Notes: a model not told the origin generated them from the letters alone. A DNA stretch of 64,000 nt from Muribaculaceae bacterium (GCA_017557625.1 JAFYYG010000028.1:24629-88628); one strand, 5' to 3'. Counted from the first letter of the stretch, positions 32,081-41,517 are shown. Program-made: numbers and translations.

Positions 32081-33565
32081 TTATTCTGTGGTTTCTTCGG
32101 GAGATTCCGCCATATTGTTGTCATCAGTTGTGGGTTTCAGTTGCTTGATTTTCCATCCTAAGGCTGCGATGGTTATGGTCATTATGGGGCATAGGATGTT
32201 GAAAAAGCAGTATGGCAGGTAGGTTAGTGTGGGCACTCCGAGCACTGTGGCTTGCGTCATGCCGCAGGTGTTCCAGGGCACAAGCACCGAGGTGACGGTG
32301 GCGGCATCCTCGGTGGTGCGGCTGAGCAGTCGTTGCTCAAAGCCTTTTTGCTTGTAGGCGTTGCTGAAAGTATCGGCTGTGAGGACGATACTGATGAACT
32401 GGTCGCCAGTGGTGAGGTTTAGGAAGATGCCCGAAACCACTGTTGATGATACAAGGCTGGTTCTTGACTTCGCCCAATGGATGATGACCTGCGTGATGCT
32501 GTGAATCATGCCGCTTGCCACCATTGCAGCCCCGAAGCACATGGCGCAGATGATAAGCCATATGGTGTTGAGCATTCCTGTCATGCCGCCAGTGGACACC
32601 AGGTCGTTGAGAGCAGCAAAGCCAGTATCGACCGATGTCGCCCCATAGTAGGTGATTGCGAGGCCTTTAGTAAGTGCTGCGGGGTGGGAGATTGCCGGGT
32701 CGGCGGCAATCTGTGTAAGAATGTTCGGCTGTAGAATCAGCGCCACTATTCCTGCCATAATAGAAGATGTGAAGAGTACGATGAGCGAAGGGGTCTTGCG
32801 GGCTATCAGTATGCCAGTGATTATCGGCACGAGCAGTGTCCATGCCGAGATGTTGAACGACGAGGCAAGACCATGGGTGTATTGCTCAATATTTATTGCC
32901 CCATCGCCATGTCCTAATCCGGCGATGGTGAAGATAATCAGCGAGATGATGAGTGCCGGCACGGTGGTGTGCATCATGTAGCGGATGTGCTCAAAAATAT
33001 CTACTCTAGTACTTGACGATGCGAGGATGGTGGTGTCGCTCAATGGTGACATTTTATCGCCGAAATAAGCTCCTGAAATTATGGCACCCGCTGTCCATGC
33101 CTGGCTTACACCCAACGCATCACCAATGCCTAATAGTGCCACACCAATGGTGGCAATGGTCGTCCACGAACTTCCTGACAGTAGCGAGACGATAGCGCAT
33201 ATGATACAGGCTGTTACAAGGAAGAACTTGGGTGATAGCAACTGCACGCCATAATATATTAATGTGGGCACCACACCGCTAATCATCCATGACCCTGCTA
33301 GCATTCCCACCGACAGCAGTATGAGCAGCGTGATGAATATGCCGCCCATGGTCTTGGAAATCTGCTGCTCGAAGTTTTTCCACGGCACTTTATAGAAGAT
33401 GGTGGAAATCAGCACGCACACCGCCATCGCCATGATTAACGCCACTTGGCTAGCACCGCTCAGTGAGTCGGAACCGAAGAGTGTGATGGCGACTGCAAGG
33501 AGTCCAATTAGTATGATGATTGGTATTGAAGCTATAAGAGGATGTGGGGTGGTGCGTTCAGTCAT
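32081..33565 (-). CDS. nhaC: Na+/H+ antiporter NhaC family
   Basis: A 494-residue inner-membrane protein with about 11-12 helices. Family signatures include SGSSWTTIATIGVALLGIG, ISGAYFGDKMSPLSDTT and TSVDTGFAALNDLVSTGGM. It exchanges sodium for protons, giving pH and sodium homeostasis; some NhaC paralogues carry organic anions instead. The C-terminal tail is short, hydrophilic and acidic. It is a single gene, divergent from rarA. A TATTTTTG -7 element lies at 33595-33602 on the minus strand. Confidence 0.92.
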   Translation of the reverse strand: MTERTTPHPLIASIPIIILIGLLAVAITLFGSDSLSGASQVALIMAMAVCVLISTIFYKVPWKNFEQQISKTMGGIFITLLILLSVGMLAGSWMISGVVPTLIYYGVQLLSPKFFLVTACIICAIVSLLSGSSWTTIATIGVALLGIGDALGVSQAWTAGAIISGAYFGDKMSPLSDTTILASSSTRVDIFEHIRYMMHTTVPALIISLIIFTIAGLGHGDGAINIEQYTHGLASSFNISAWTLLVPIITGILIARKTPSLIVLFTSSIMAGIVALILQPNILTQIAADPAISHPAALTKGLAITYYGATSVDTGFAALNDLVSTGGMTGMLNTIWLIICAMCFGAAMVASGMIHSITQVIIHWAKSRTSLVSSTVVSGIFLNLTTGDQFISIVLTADTFSNAYKQKGFEQRLLSRTTEDAATVTSVLVPWNTCGMTQATVLGVPTLTYLPYCFFNILCPIMTITIAALGWKIKQLKPTTDDNNMAESPEETTE

Positions 33566-33652
33566 GCTTAATGAGTATTTGAAAATTTAGAGTGCAAAAA
33601 TACAAAAAAGATTTTAGATATTAGTTTTTACTAGTGCATTTTTAGGTTTATA

Positions 33653-33668
33653 GCCAAGTATACTTGGC
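33653..33668. promoter_or_regulatory. Perfect 16-nt palindrome between nhaC and rarA
   Basis: GCCAAGTATACTTGGC reads the same on both strands. It lies 88 nt from the nhaC start and 125 nt from rarA, in an otherwise AT-rich divergent spacer. It is a candidate operator. Confidence 0.5.
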
Positions 33669-33737
33669 GACCTGCTGACTGATTTTGCTGATACTGATTG
33701 TGCTTGCGGTTATATTGACTTATATCTTTTCATTTAT

Positions 33738-33768
33738 TTTGTGGTTTGTGATTTTTTTTGTAAATTTG
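33738..33768 (+). promoter_or_regulatory. Promoter of rarA
   Basis: TTTG at 33738-33741, 19 nt, TAAATTTG at 33761-33768. The ATG at 33793 follows by 24 nt. Confidence 0.7.
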
Positions 33769-33792
33769 TGGGTTGATAAATGATTGACAATT

Positions 33793-35070
33793 ATGTACGA
33801 ACCATTGGCAGAGCGCATGAGACCCAAGTCGCTCGATGATTATATAGGGCAAAAGCACCTCGTGGGTGAGGGCGCTGTGATACGTCGCATGATAGAGAGT
33901 GGCAATATCTCGTCGTTTATCCTATGGGGGCCGCCGGGAGTGGGCAAGACCACGTTGGCGCGCATCATCGCCGAGCAGACTAAGGTTCCGTTTTACACCC
34001 TCAGTGCAGTGACAAGCGGCGTTAAAGAGGTGCGTGAGGTGCTTGACCGATGCCGTGCAGACGCTGGCAGCATATTCACGAAAGGTCGCCCGGTGCTTTT
34101 CATCGACGAGATACACCGCTTCAACAAGTCGCAGCAGGACTCTCTGCTCGGTGCCGTGGAGAAAGGCACGGTGACACTTATAGGCGCCACTACCGAGAAC
34201 CCGTCGTTTGAGGTGATTCGTCCGTTGCTCTCCCGCGCTCAGGTTTATGTCTTGGAGCCGCTCACTAATGACGACTTGTTGCAGCTTCTCGACCGTGCCA
34301 TCAAGACCGATAAAATTTTTAAAGACCGTGAGGTTAAGGTGGAGGAGACCGAGGCGATGCTTCGTTACAGCGGCGGGGATGCCCGCAAACTGCTCAATAT
34401 CCTGGACCTGATTTACCAGTCTCTTGATGCCCATGAGGCGTTTGTAATTAACGACAAAATAGTAACCGACCGTCTGCAGCAGAACCCGCTCGCCTTTGAC
34501 AAAAACGGTGAGATGCATTATGACATTATCTCTGCGTTTATCAAGTCTATACGCGGCAGCGATCCTGATGCCGCCGTTTATTGGCTCGCGCGACTTATCG
34601 CCGGTGGCGAGGACCCCAAATTTATCGCTCGTCGCCTGTGCATTCTTGCTGCCGAGGACATAGGCCTTGCCAATCCTAACGCCCTGCTTCTCGCCAATGC
34701 CACCTTCGACGTTATCAACAAGATAGGTTGGCCAGAGGGGCGCATTCCGCTGAGCGAGTGTGCCATATATCTAGCTACCAGCGAGAAAAGCAACAGCGCT
34801 TATCTTGCCATTGACGATGCTCTACATCTCGTGGAGCAGACGGGCAATCTGCCCGTGCCATTGCACTTGCGTAACGCTCCCACAAAACTCATGAAAGAGC
34901 TGGGTTATGGTGCCGATTACAAATATGCCCACGACTTCCCTGGGCATTTTGTAAATCAAGATTATCTGCCCAAGGAATTAAAAGACACAAAAATATGGAA
35001 TCCCCAACCGCACACTGCGGCCGAGGCAAAACTCAAAGAGCGGCAAGACAAGCGCTGGGGGGATGATTAA
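33793..35070 (+). CDS. rarA: Replication-associated recombination protein A (MgsA/WRNIP1 family AAA+ ATPase)
   Basis: A 425-residue clamp-loader-like ATPase that acts at stalled forks. It starts MYEPLAERMRPKSLDDYIGQ. Walker A is WGPPGVGKTTLAR, Walker B is VLFIDEIHRFNK, sensor 1 is IGATTENPSFE, and the RarA-specific tail includes SDPDAAVYWLARLIAGGEDP and RNAPTKLMKELGYG. The ATG at 33793 is preferred over an upstream TTG (33784), because the protein then begins at the conserved N-terminus. Confidence 0.96.
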   Translation: MYEPLAERMRPKSLDDYIGQKHLVGEGAVIRRMIESGNISSFILWGPPGVGKTTLARIIAEQTKVPFYTLSAVTSGVKEVREVLDRCRADAGSIFTKGRPVLFIDEIHRFNKSQQDSLLGAVEKGTVTLIGATTENPSFEVIRPLLSRAQVYVLEPLTNDDLLQLLDRAIKTDKIFKDREVKVEETEAMLRYSGGDARKLLNILDLIYQSLDAHEAFVINDKIVTDRLQQNPLAFDKNGEMHYDIISAFIKSIRGSDPDAAVYWLARLIAGGEDPKFIARRLCILAAEDIGLANPNALLLANATFDVINKIGWPEGRIPLSECAIYLATSEKSNSAYLAIDDALHLVEQTGNLPVPLHLRNAPTKLMKELGYGADYKYAHDFPGHFVNQDYLPKELKDTKIWNPQPHTAAEAKLKERQDKRWGDD

Positions 35071-35096
35071 TGCACAATTCACAATGCTAAAAAATA

Positions 35097-35123
35097 AGAG
35101 AACAGACTTGTTGCCTGTTCTCT
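35097..35123. terminator. Terminator between rarA and the convergent 173-aa gene
   Basis: A 9-bp perfect stem AGAGAACAG/CTGTTCTCT. On the minus strand it is followed by TTATTTTTT, so it chiefly serves the gene at 35146-35667. Confidence 0.75.
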
Positions 35124-35145
35124 AATTCTCTTGTCCTCTTGTTTT

Positions 35146-35667
35146 CTACTTGAAATAGATGTCGATGTAATCAATGCATTCATCAGCCGGGTTTTTCATT
35201 TCTTGCATTCTCCAGAACTTGCGATTGCCGGTTGCTTCGAAATTGAAGGTGCCTTCTCTCAAAAGTTCTTGCCCATTGTTGATGTGATAGATTTTCGTCC
35301 TAATCTGTCCTATGAAGATGAGGTGGTTTCTGTCAACAATCTCAATTTTACCGTCAAGTTTCACGTAGTCGCCATTGGCTTTGCATCCTTCCTCGGCATC
35401 CTTGCATTTGACTGCAAGCTGTTCTCCTTTACAAGTGTAAGTTCCGTCGGCTTCTTTCTTGATTTCTACTGAGCCAAAGTAATTCCACGAAATCCATTGT
35501 AGGCTAAGCATGTGCTTTCCCACCACTTTGCGCTCTGCTGAAACACGTCTTGCATCTTGCTCGGTGCGATGCTTCATTGTTGTTTTCTTCTTGGTCTTAG
35601 CATCAATGGTGCTAGGCACCGAAGCTACCAAGAGTGCAATTAGCATTGTGAAGATGATTTTTCTCAT
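35146..35667 (-). CDS. Exported protein of unknown function, paired with a periplasmic thioredoxin
   Basis: A 173-residue protein with an N-terminal signal peptide (MRKIIFTMLIALLVASVPSTIDA) and no lipobox. The mature part begins very basic (KTKKKTTMKHR) and continues as a beta-rich domain with a Cys pair (TCKGEQLAVKCKDAEEGCKAN). I do not recognise the family. It begins 5 nt after the stop of the exported thioredoxin gene, so the two are co-transcribed. Its cysteines make it a plausible redox client of that thioredoxin (inference). Confidence 0.75.
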   Translation of the reverse strand: MRKIIFTMLIALLVASVPSTIDAKTKKKTTMKHRTEQDARRVSAERKVVGKHMLSLQWISWNYFGSVEIKKEADGTYTCKGEQLAVKCKDAEEGCKANGDYVKLDGKIEIVDRNHLIFIGQIRTKIYHINNGQELLREGTFNFEATGNRKFWRMQEMKNPADECIDYIDIYFK

Positions 35668-35672
35668 AATTG

Positions 35673-36089
35673 TTATTCTTTAGGTTGCAAAATTTTCTCT
35701 ATATAGGCTTTCACTTCTTCTTTGGATGATAGTCCTATCATTTCCTCAGGATCATCGCCGTTGGTTCCGAAAAATAGCACGTAAGGGATGCTCTCAATTT
35801 GCATTGCCTGAGCAAGTTGTTTGTTCTTGTCAACATCGATGCTGTAGAAGTTAACGCGTCCTTCATATTCGGCGGCAAGCTCCTCGAGGATTGGTGCCAG
35901 TTGACGGCAGGGGCCGCACCATGTGGCATTGAAGTCAAACACTGAAGGCTGTGCAATTGTGCCAGCTTCCATGTCGAAGAGGTTGATAAACTCCTCCATG
36001 CCAATTTCTTTTACTTTACTCTCGGTTTGTGCGCTGGCAACGGTCCAAATAGTGAATATTGCCGCAAAAATCAATAATGCTTTTTTCAT
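35673..36089 (-). CDS. Exported thioredoxin-fold protein
   Basis: A 138-residue thioredoxin with a signal peptide ending ASA at about residue 20. Active site FNATWCGPCRQL (Cys58/Cys61) and cis-Pro loop ESIPYVLFF. Periplasmic location suggests a disulfide exchange or cytochrome-maturation-type role rather than a ribonucleotide reductase donor. It heads a two-gene operon with the 173-residue exported protein. Confidence 0.9.
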   Translation of the reverse strand: MKKALLIFAAIFTIWTVASAQTESKVKEIGMEEFINLFDMEAGTIAQPSVFDFNATWCGPCRQLAPILEELAAEYEGRVNFYSIDVDKNKQLAQAMQIESIPYVLFFGTNGDDPEEMIGLSSKEEVKAYIEKILQPKE

Positions 36090-36162
36090 TTGTGATAATG
36101 TATTTAGGAAATATATAATCTTAGATTGTAAAATCGTATAAAAGTTTAATTCTCAATATTTT

Positions 36163-37683
36163 TTATTGATGTTGTGGACGCAGCAGGTCATTGACGGTCT
36201 TCACGGGGTTGAAGGTTTCAATTGGAACCTCCACAAAGACGGTGTTCCAGTCGCTCATTGAGCCGTTCCACAAGCCTGGCAGCTCCAATGCCTTGATTTC
36301 CACGCCACCAGTCGATTTCATTGAGATGAGACCAGTGTCGGGATCAACAAACTGCTTGAGATTGAACTTATTGCCCTTATAGTCCTTGAGGTAGCACACC
36401 AAGTCAACGGGGTTGAAGTGCGTGCCGCTCTTCATCAACTCTAAAGCTTTGGGATCGTTCTCGTCGATTTGGGCTGCTTCGAGGATTTGTGGTGAGTAGC
36501 TGCCGTCGGGGTTATAGGCGAGGTAAGGCCCGCCGCCTGGCTCACCCTCGTTGAGTACCATGCCGCACACGCGGATGGGGCGGTTGAGTTTGCCGCGTAG
36601 GTATTCGGCGAGCTGTTTCTCGTCCATGCTTGCAGTTGCCTCGTTGCGTGTGCAAAGTCGGTTCTCCACAAACTTGAGGATGCTTTTGAGCTCATTGGCG
36701 TTAGCCCCTTTGTCGAGAGTTGTCAGGTGCTTTGTTATAGCACGTTGCACGTCAATGAGGTAGCCTCCAATCGCCTTCTTATAACGCACAGTAACGTTGC
36801 GTAGTCGCAGTGGCACCACGTTGTCGATGTTCTTGACAAACACCACGTCGGCGTCGCGCTCGTTGAGGTTCTCGATAAGTGCTCCATGCCCTGCAGGGCG
36901 GAAGAACAGGTTGCCGTCTTGGTCACGATATGGCGTGTTGTCGAGGTTTACGGCTATGGTGTCGGTCGATTGCTTCTGTTCGCTCATGGTGACGTTATAT
37001 TTCACACCCCACACCATTTCCATTGCGGGCAGCTTGGCTTTAAGCACTTTGTCAAATTCCTTGCGGTGCTCAGGCGAGACGGTGAAGTGGATGTTTACCT
37101 CACGTTTGCCGTTGGCGGCATATTGTGCCCCTTCCTCCAGATGCTCCTCGAGCGAGGTGTGAACACCGCCTCCTGCTGCCCGGTGGAACAGTAGCAGTGC
37201 CTTAGGCAGGGAGCCATAGTTCAACCCGTTGCTCTCGAGCATGGTCTTGGCAATTTCTACATATTTCCCATCCTTGATGAGTTGTGGAATGGTGACTTTG
37301 TAGAGTTTATCGCACGCCTTGTTGAGGGCTGGGTAAAAGGCGAAGTGATTGATGTTGTCGAAATATTGCTTCTCGAAGTCGGTCTCTGGTTCTGTTCTTC
37401 CCGAGGTGGTAAAGGCAAACATGTTCTTGAACATGCGGCTTGCGGCTCCTGATGCCGGCACAAACTTCTCGATGGTCACGCCATCTTGCTGTGCCTGTCT
37501 CCACACCTTGATGTAATGGTTGATGTCTTTTTCACTAAGTCGCATGATGCCGTTTCCCACTTTTGCCACCGATTTGATGCCAAGCTGTGGGAACCCCTTT
37601 TCAAAACGATTGATCTGCTCGTCAATCATTGTGGCTGTAATGCCCTTTTTCTCAATTAATTGGAGGTCTTTTTCGTTAAGCAT
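36163..37683 (-). CDS. DUF4301 family protein
   Basis: A 506-residue cytoplasmic protein characteristic of Bacteroidetes. Recognisable words are FVPASGAASRMFKNMFAF (a nucleotide-binding-like loop near residue 80), LLLFHRAAGGGVHTSLEEHL, FRPAGHGALIENLN, and VCGMVLNEGEPGGGPY with a C-terminal THFNPVDLVCYLKDYKG. The FRPAGHGALIENLN segment resembles sugar-nucleotidyltransferase binding loops, but the function is not established. It is transcribed divergently from the RelA/SpoT-like gene. Confidence 0.85.
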   Translation of the reverse strand: MLNEKDLQLIEKKGITATMIDEQINRFEKGFPQLGIKSVAKVGNGIMRLSEKDINHYIKVWRQAQQDGVTIEKFVPASGAASRMFKNMFAFTTSGRTEPETDFEKQYFDNINHFAFYPALNKACDKLYKVTIPQLIKDGKYVEIAKTMLESNGLNYGSLPKALLLFHRAAGGGVHTSLEEHLEEGAQYAANGKREVNIHFTVSPEHRKEFDKVLKAKLPAMEMVWGVKYNVTMSEQKQSTDTIAVNLDNTPYRDQDGNLFFRPAGHGALIENLNERDADVVFVKNIDNVVPLRLRNVTVRYKKAIGGYLIDVQRAITKHLTTLDKGANANELKSILKFVENRLCTRNEATASMDEKQLAEYLRGKLNRPIRVCGMVLNEGEPGGGPYLAYNPDGSYSPQILEAAQIDENDPKALELMKSGTHFNPVDLVCYLKDYKGNKFNLKQFVDPDTGLISMKSTGGVEIKALELPGLWNGSMSDWNTVFVEVPIETFNPVKTVNDLLRPQHQ

Positions 37684-37717
37684 AGTATATGTGATTTTGA
37701 GATTTGTTGCTAATAAA

Positions 37718-37749
37718 TTTGTAAAGTTACTAAGAAAAAATTAATTTTG
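37718..37749 (+). promoter_or_regulatory. Promoter of the RelA/SpoT-like gene (decides its start)
   Basis: TTTG at 37718-37721, 20 nt, TAATTTTG at 37742-37749. Transcription would begin near 37755, downstream of the in-frame ATG at 37751, so translation must start at the ATG at 37778. Confidence 0.75.
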
Positions 37750-37777
37750 GATGATTTTTTTAGCAAAAGAAGAAAAA

Positions 37778-39997
37778 ATGACTGAAAAAAAATATTATCA
37801 AGGCGATGAGGGTCACGAATTGCTGCGTATGGTGCGTAAATTGTGGAAACAGCTTCGCTATAAAGATGTCACTGTTGATGACGTGAAACATCTCCACTCA
37901 ATAATTGCGGGAGGGGTGGAGCAAGGTGTGTATAAGCGCGACAAGTACGGCATCAATCCCGTGATAAGAACGCTGCACACCGCCGAGCTTATCACAGATT
38001 ATATCGCTCCCGACCGCAGCATGACAATAGCGGTGCTACTCTATAACCTGAGCCGTAATGAATTTGTTTCAGAGAGGCAGATTGCCGACTGGTTCGGAGA
38101 CGACGTGGCGAAGTTGGTGCACGGTCTCATCAAGATTTCGCATCTTTACAAGAAGCAAGCGGCAGTCGAGGACGAGAATTTCCGCAAACTCCTTGTAGCT
38201 TTTGCCCAAGACATCCGTGTGGTGATTATTATGATTATTGACCGCTTTGGCCTGATGCGAGAAATCAACAACCATCCCGACGAGAAGTTTGTTCGCGACA
38301 TGTCGCTTGAGTCGCGATATCTCTATGCTCCACTCGCCCATAAATTGGGCTTGTATCAAGTCAAGACCGAGCTTGAAGACCTCTCGCTCAAATATTTGCA
38401 GCGTGATGTCTATAACAAGATCGCCGCTTTTCTCAACGAGACTAAATCGGTGCGCGACAAATATATAGAGGAATTTTCCGCTCCTATCAAAAAGGTGCTG
38501 GAGCGTGAACACATCAAGTGCCATGTGAAAGGACGTACCAAGTCAATCAACTCCATATGGAACAAGGTGAGGACCAAAAAGGTGGAGATGAACGACATTT
38601 ATGACCTCTTCGCAATCAGGATTATCATTGACACGCCACTCGAATATGAGAAGCGTGACTGCTGGTACACCTATTCACTCGTGGGCGACATCTACCAGGC
38701 GAACCCGTCGCGATTGCGTGACTGGATTACGATGCCCAAGAGCAACGGCTACGAGTCGCTTCAAGGCACTTTCAAGGGTAAGGACGACAAATGGGTGGAG
38801 GTGCAGATTCGCACCGAGCGCATGGACGAAGTGGCGGAGCGAGGTCTTGCTGCACACTGGCGTTATAAGGGAGTGAAAGCCGACGGCAGCATCGACCGCT
38901 GGATGAACAACGTGCGCGAGGTACTCGAGGAGGGCAGCAAGAACCGTATGGACCTTATTCGCGATATGCACACCAACCTTTATGACGATGAGGTGTTTGT
39001 GTTCACGCCTCGTGGCGATGTGTTCCAGTTCCCCAAGGGGGCGACGGTGCTCGACTTCGCCTTCCGCATCCACTCGCGGGTGGGACGCAGCTGCATCGGC
39101 GCAAAGGTTGACGGCAAGAACCAGAAAATCAATTACAAGCTGCACAGCGGCGACACTGTGGAGATTCTTACCTCCTCGACTCAGGTGCCGCGTGTTGACT
39201 GGCTCAATATAGTGAAGACCAGTAGGGCGCGCAACAAGATAAAGCAGGCTCTCAACGAGGCGCAGTCGAAGCATGCCGAAATGGGGCGCGAACTTGTGCA
39301 GCGTCGTTTCAAAAACCGCAAGATAGAGATTGATGTCGCAACCATGAACCGTTTCATCAAGAAGAAGGGTTACAAAGCGACTACTGATTTCTATGTGGCT
39401 ATTGGCGAGGGGAAAATTGATGTTAATTCGTTGATTGAGGAATATCTCGAATTCCACGCTCGGCAGCAAGACACGGGCAAGCCTCACGAGACTGCCGAGA
39501 ATTTCGTCTTGCAACAGAAAAATGACGACGATGACCGTGGCGGTGACGACATCTTGGTGATTGGAAACAACGTGAAGGGTATAAACTACAAGCTCTCACG
39601 CTGCTGCAACCCCATCTATGGCGATGCTATCATGGGATTCATAGCAAGTGATGGGGCCATCAAGATTCACCGTCGCGACTGCGGCAATGTGAAGCATCTG
39701 CTCGCCAAGTACCCCTACCGCATTATCCGTTCGCAGTGGAGCGGGAAGGTGGGCAAACAATTTGCTGCTACGCTAAAAGTGGTGGGCAACGACGATATCG
39801 GCATAGTGTCAAATATCACTTCGCTCATCAACAAGGAAGGCGACACCGTGCTTCGCAGCGTGTCAATCAACAGCTCCGGAGGAATATTTGAGGGGACACT
39901 TGTCATAGGCATCAGCAGCCTTGACAACCTTGCGCTCCTTATAAAGAAAATCAAAAACCTCAAAGGCGTGAAAGACGTGCAACGCACAAGCCATTAA
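37778..39997 (+). CDS. RelA/SpoT homologue with degenerate HD hydrolase domain
   Basis: A 739-residue (p)ppGpp enzyme starting MTEKKYYQGDEG. In the N-terminal HD region His67 (RTLHTAEL) remains, but the HDxxED motif reads LLYNLSRN (about 87-94), so ppGpp hydrolysis is probably lost. The synthetase domain keeps VKGRTKSINSIWNKV, DIYDLFAIR, GYESLQG and WVEVQIRT, with Gln where most enzymes have His after YxSL. TGS (VFVFTPRGDVFQFPKGAT) and C-terminal ACT domains are present. It is likely the synthetase-only RSH of the pair usual in Bacteroidetes (inference). Confidence 0.9.
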   Translation: MTEKKYYQGDEGHELLRMVRKLWKQLRYKDVTVDDVKHLHSIIAGGVEQGVYKRDKYGINPVIRTLHTAELITDYIAPDRSMTIAVLLYNLSRNEFVSERQIADWFGDDVAKLVHGLIKISHLYKKQAAVEDENFRKLLVAFAQDIRVVIIMIIDRFGLMREINNHPDEKFVRDMSLESRYLYAPLAHKLGLYQVKTELEDLSLKYLQRDVYNKIAAFLNETKSVRDKYIEEFSAPIKKVLEREHIKCHVKGRTKSINSIWNKVRTKKVEMNDIYDLFAIRIIIDTPLEYEKRDCWYTYSLVGDIYQANPSRLRDWITMPKSNGYESLQGTFKGKDDKWVEVQIRTERMDEVAERGLAAHWRYKGVKADGSIDRWMNNVREVLEEGSKNRMDLIRDMHTNLYDDEVFVFTPRGDVFQFPKGATVLDFAFRIHSRVGRSCIGAKVDGKNQKINYKLHSGDTVEILTSSTQVPRVDWLNIVKTSRARNKIKQALNEAQSKHAEMGRELVQRRFKNRKIEIDVATMNRFIKKKGYKATTDFYVAIGEGKIDVNSLIEEYLEFHARQQDTGKPHETAENFVLQQKNDDDDRGGDDILVIGNNVKGINYKLSRCCNPIYGDAIMGFIASDGAIKIHRRDCGNVKHLLAKYPYRIIRSQWSGKVGKQFAATLKVVGNDDIGIVSNITSLINKEGDTVLRSVSINSSGGIFEGTLVIGISSLDNLALLIKKIKNLKGVKDVQRTSH

Positions 39998-40099
39998 TTG
40001 TTTACAATTTTCAGGTAAGTCAACTAAAAGAAGAAAGTCAAAATAATTATTGGTTATAAGATGCTTATCATCTGACCGATTCGGAATAAATTTCGTTCA

Positions 40100-41467
40100 C
40101 TACTTCATTTTGGTGATATTTGCCTTTTGGAGGCCATAGTTTTTGCGTCGGTCTATGAGAAGTATCATCACTGAGACGATGATTGCAGCTACGCCTATGC
40201 CAGTGAAGATCCACATCGCCTGGGTGTAGTCAACGTTGTCCCCCACAGTGTTGCGCTCAATTACTCCGCCAATTACGATTGGAACCAGCATCAGACCTAT
40301 ATTCTGGATGTAGTAGATGATGGAGTAGGCGGTTCCCAACTGCTTCATCGGTACAATCTTGGGCACTGCGGGCCACAGCACGCTAGGAAGTAGCGAGAAG
40401 GCAATGCCCAGGATGAACATAAGACAAACTGCCAAAATGCTGGAGTTAAGTGGCATAGCAAAAACTGCGAGCACGAGAGTGAGCATTATGGTGCCTATAA
40501 TCATAATAGATGCTCCCTTGCCAATCTTGTCGTACATGCCGCCAAAGAGAGGTGTCAAAACGATGGAAGTGAATGGCAGTATTGATGAAATCAAGCCAGC
40601 GAATGATGGTTCTACGCCATATTTTGAAATCATCAGTTTGGTTGCGAAGTCAAGGAAGGGATAAAGTGCCGAATAATAGAGCAAGCACAGCAAGGTGATG
40701 AGCCAAAAGCCTGGATTCTTCATGGTCGCTCCCATATCCTTGAAGTGAAATTTCTCGTCATCGTCGGTAGTCGTCTCTTGTAACAAAGATTCGTTTTTTC
40801 GGTCTATTGAGCAGTAAATCAGGTAGATGATCAGCCCCACTCCAACCGAGAACAGTCCAATGAGGATTGGTGTGCTCAATGAGATTTTGTCGGCCAATAT
40901 TGGCGCTCCCGCCAGAGCTAATCCTGTGCCTAATCGAGCCAGAGCGACCTGTATGCCCATGGCAAGAGCCATTTCTTTGCCTGAGAACCACTTGACGACG
41001 ACTTTCGACACTGTGATGCCGCACAGTTCATAACCCACTCCAAAAGTGGCAAATCCTAATGCCGCAACAAGGACCTGAAGTTTGATGGATGGGTCGGTAT
41101 AAGCAATCCATTGCAGGTTGATGTCAAGTACCTGTGAGGAGTCCATGAAAGCAATCGCGTAAAAGTCGATAGCCGTGCCGCCAAGCATGAGTGCACACGA
41201 CAGTATTCCGGCAAATCGCACTCCTGTCTTGTCGAGAATAATGCCGCCCACAAAGAGCATGAGCAAAAACACGTTGAAGAACCCACGTGACCCAGCAAGA
41301 ACGCCAAACTCACTGCTTGTCCATCCTAAATCGCTTTCAAGGAAGTGCTGCAACGGTGACATCTGCTTGGCGACGATATATCCCATCATCATGGTGACGG
41401 AGACAAGTCCCAGCACCGTCCAACGCAGGGTGGGTGAGTTGTTGATTTTTTGTGCTACTTTTGTCAT
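40100..41467 (-). CDS. MFS transporter, paralogue without insert
   Basis: A 455-residue transporter with 12 predicted helices, starting MTKVAQKINNSPTLRWTVLG. The loop-2/3 motif is DKTGVRFAG, and loop 8/9 reads GGMYDKIGKGAS. It aligns along its whole length with the upstream MFS gene, and the loop between the last two helices is short (about 15 residues). The substrate is not predictable from the sequence; the pair loosely recalls oxalate/formate-antiporter-like MFS proteins. A start further upstream (41509) is rejected, as it would run through the terminator hairpin. Confidence 0.87.
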   Translation of the reverse strand: MTKVAQKINNSPTLRWTVLGLVSVTMMMGYIVAKQMSPLQHFLESDLGWTSSEFGVLAGSRGFFNVFLLMLFVGGIILDKTGVRFAGILSCALMLGGTAIDFYAIAFMDSSQVLDINLQWIAYTDPSIKLQVLVAALGFATFGVGYELCGITVSKVVVKWFSGKEMALAMGIQVALARLGTGLALAGAPILADKISLSTPILIGLFSVGVGLIIYLIYCSIDRKNESLLQETTTDDDEKFHFKDMGATMKNPGFWLITLLCLLYYSALYPFLDFATKLMISKYGVEPSFAGLISSILPFTSIVLTPLFGGMYDKIGKGASIMIIGTIMLTLVLAVFAMPLNSSILAVCLMFILGIAFSLLPSVLWPAVPKIVPMKQLGTAYSIIYYIQNIGLMLVPIVIGGVIERNTVGDNVDYTQAMWIFTGIGVAAIIVSVMILLIDRRKNYGLQKANITKMK

Positions 41468-41475
41468 TTGTTTAT

Positions 41476-41517
41476 AAAAACAGGGCGTGCTAGCCACAGT
41501 GAGCAACACACGCCCTG
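41476..41517 (-). terminator. Terminator between the two MFS genes
   Basis: On the minus strand CAGGGCGTG/CACGCCCTG (9 bp) followed by TTTTTAT. It lies 72 nt after the upstream gene, just before the start of the second. The second gene then depends on read-through or a promoter I could not locate. Confidence 0.8.

Noticed and set aside
33784-33792. TTG start three codons upstream for rarA
   Set aside because: The ATG at 33793 gives the conserved N-terminus and fits the promoter.
37751-37777. Upstream ATG for the RelA/SpoT-like gene
   Set aside because: It lies 2 nt after the -7 element, before the expected transcription start.
41475-41509. Upstream start (41509) for the second MFS protein
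   Set aside because: It would translate through the terminator hairpin; the ATG at 41467 gives the normal MFS N-terminus.
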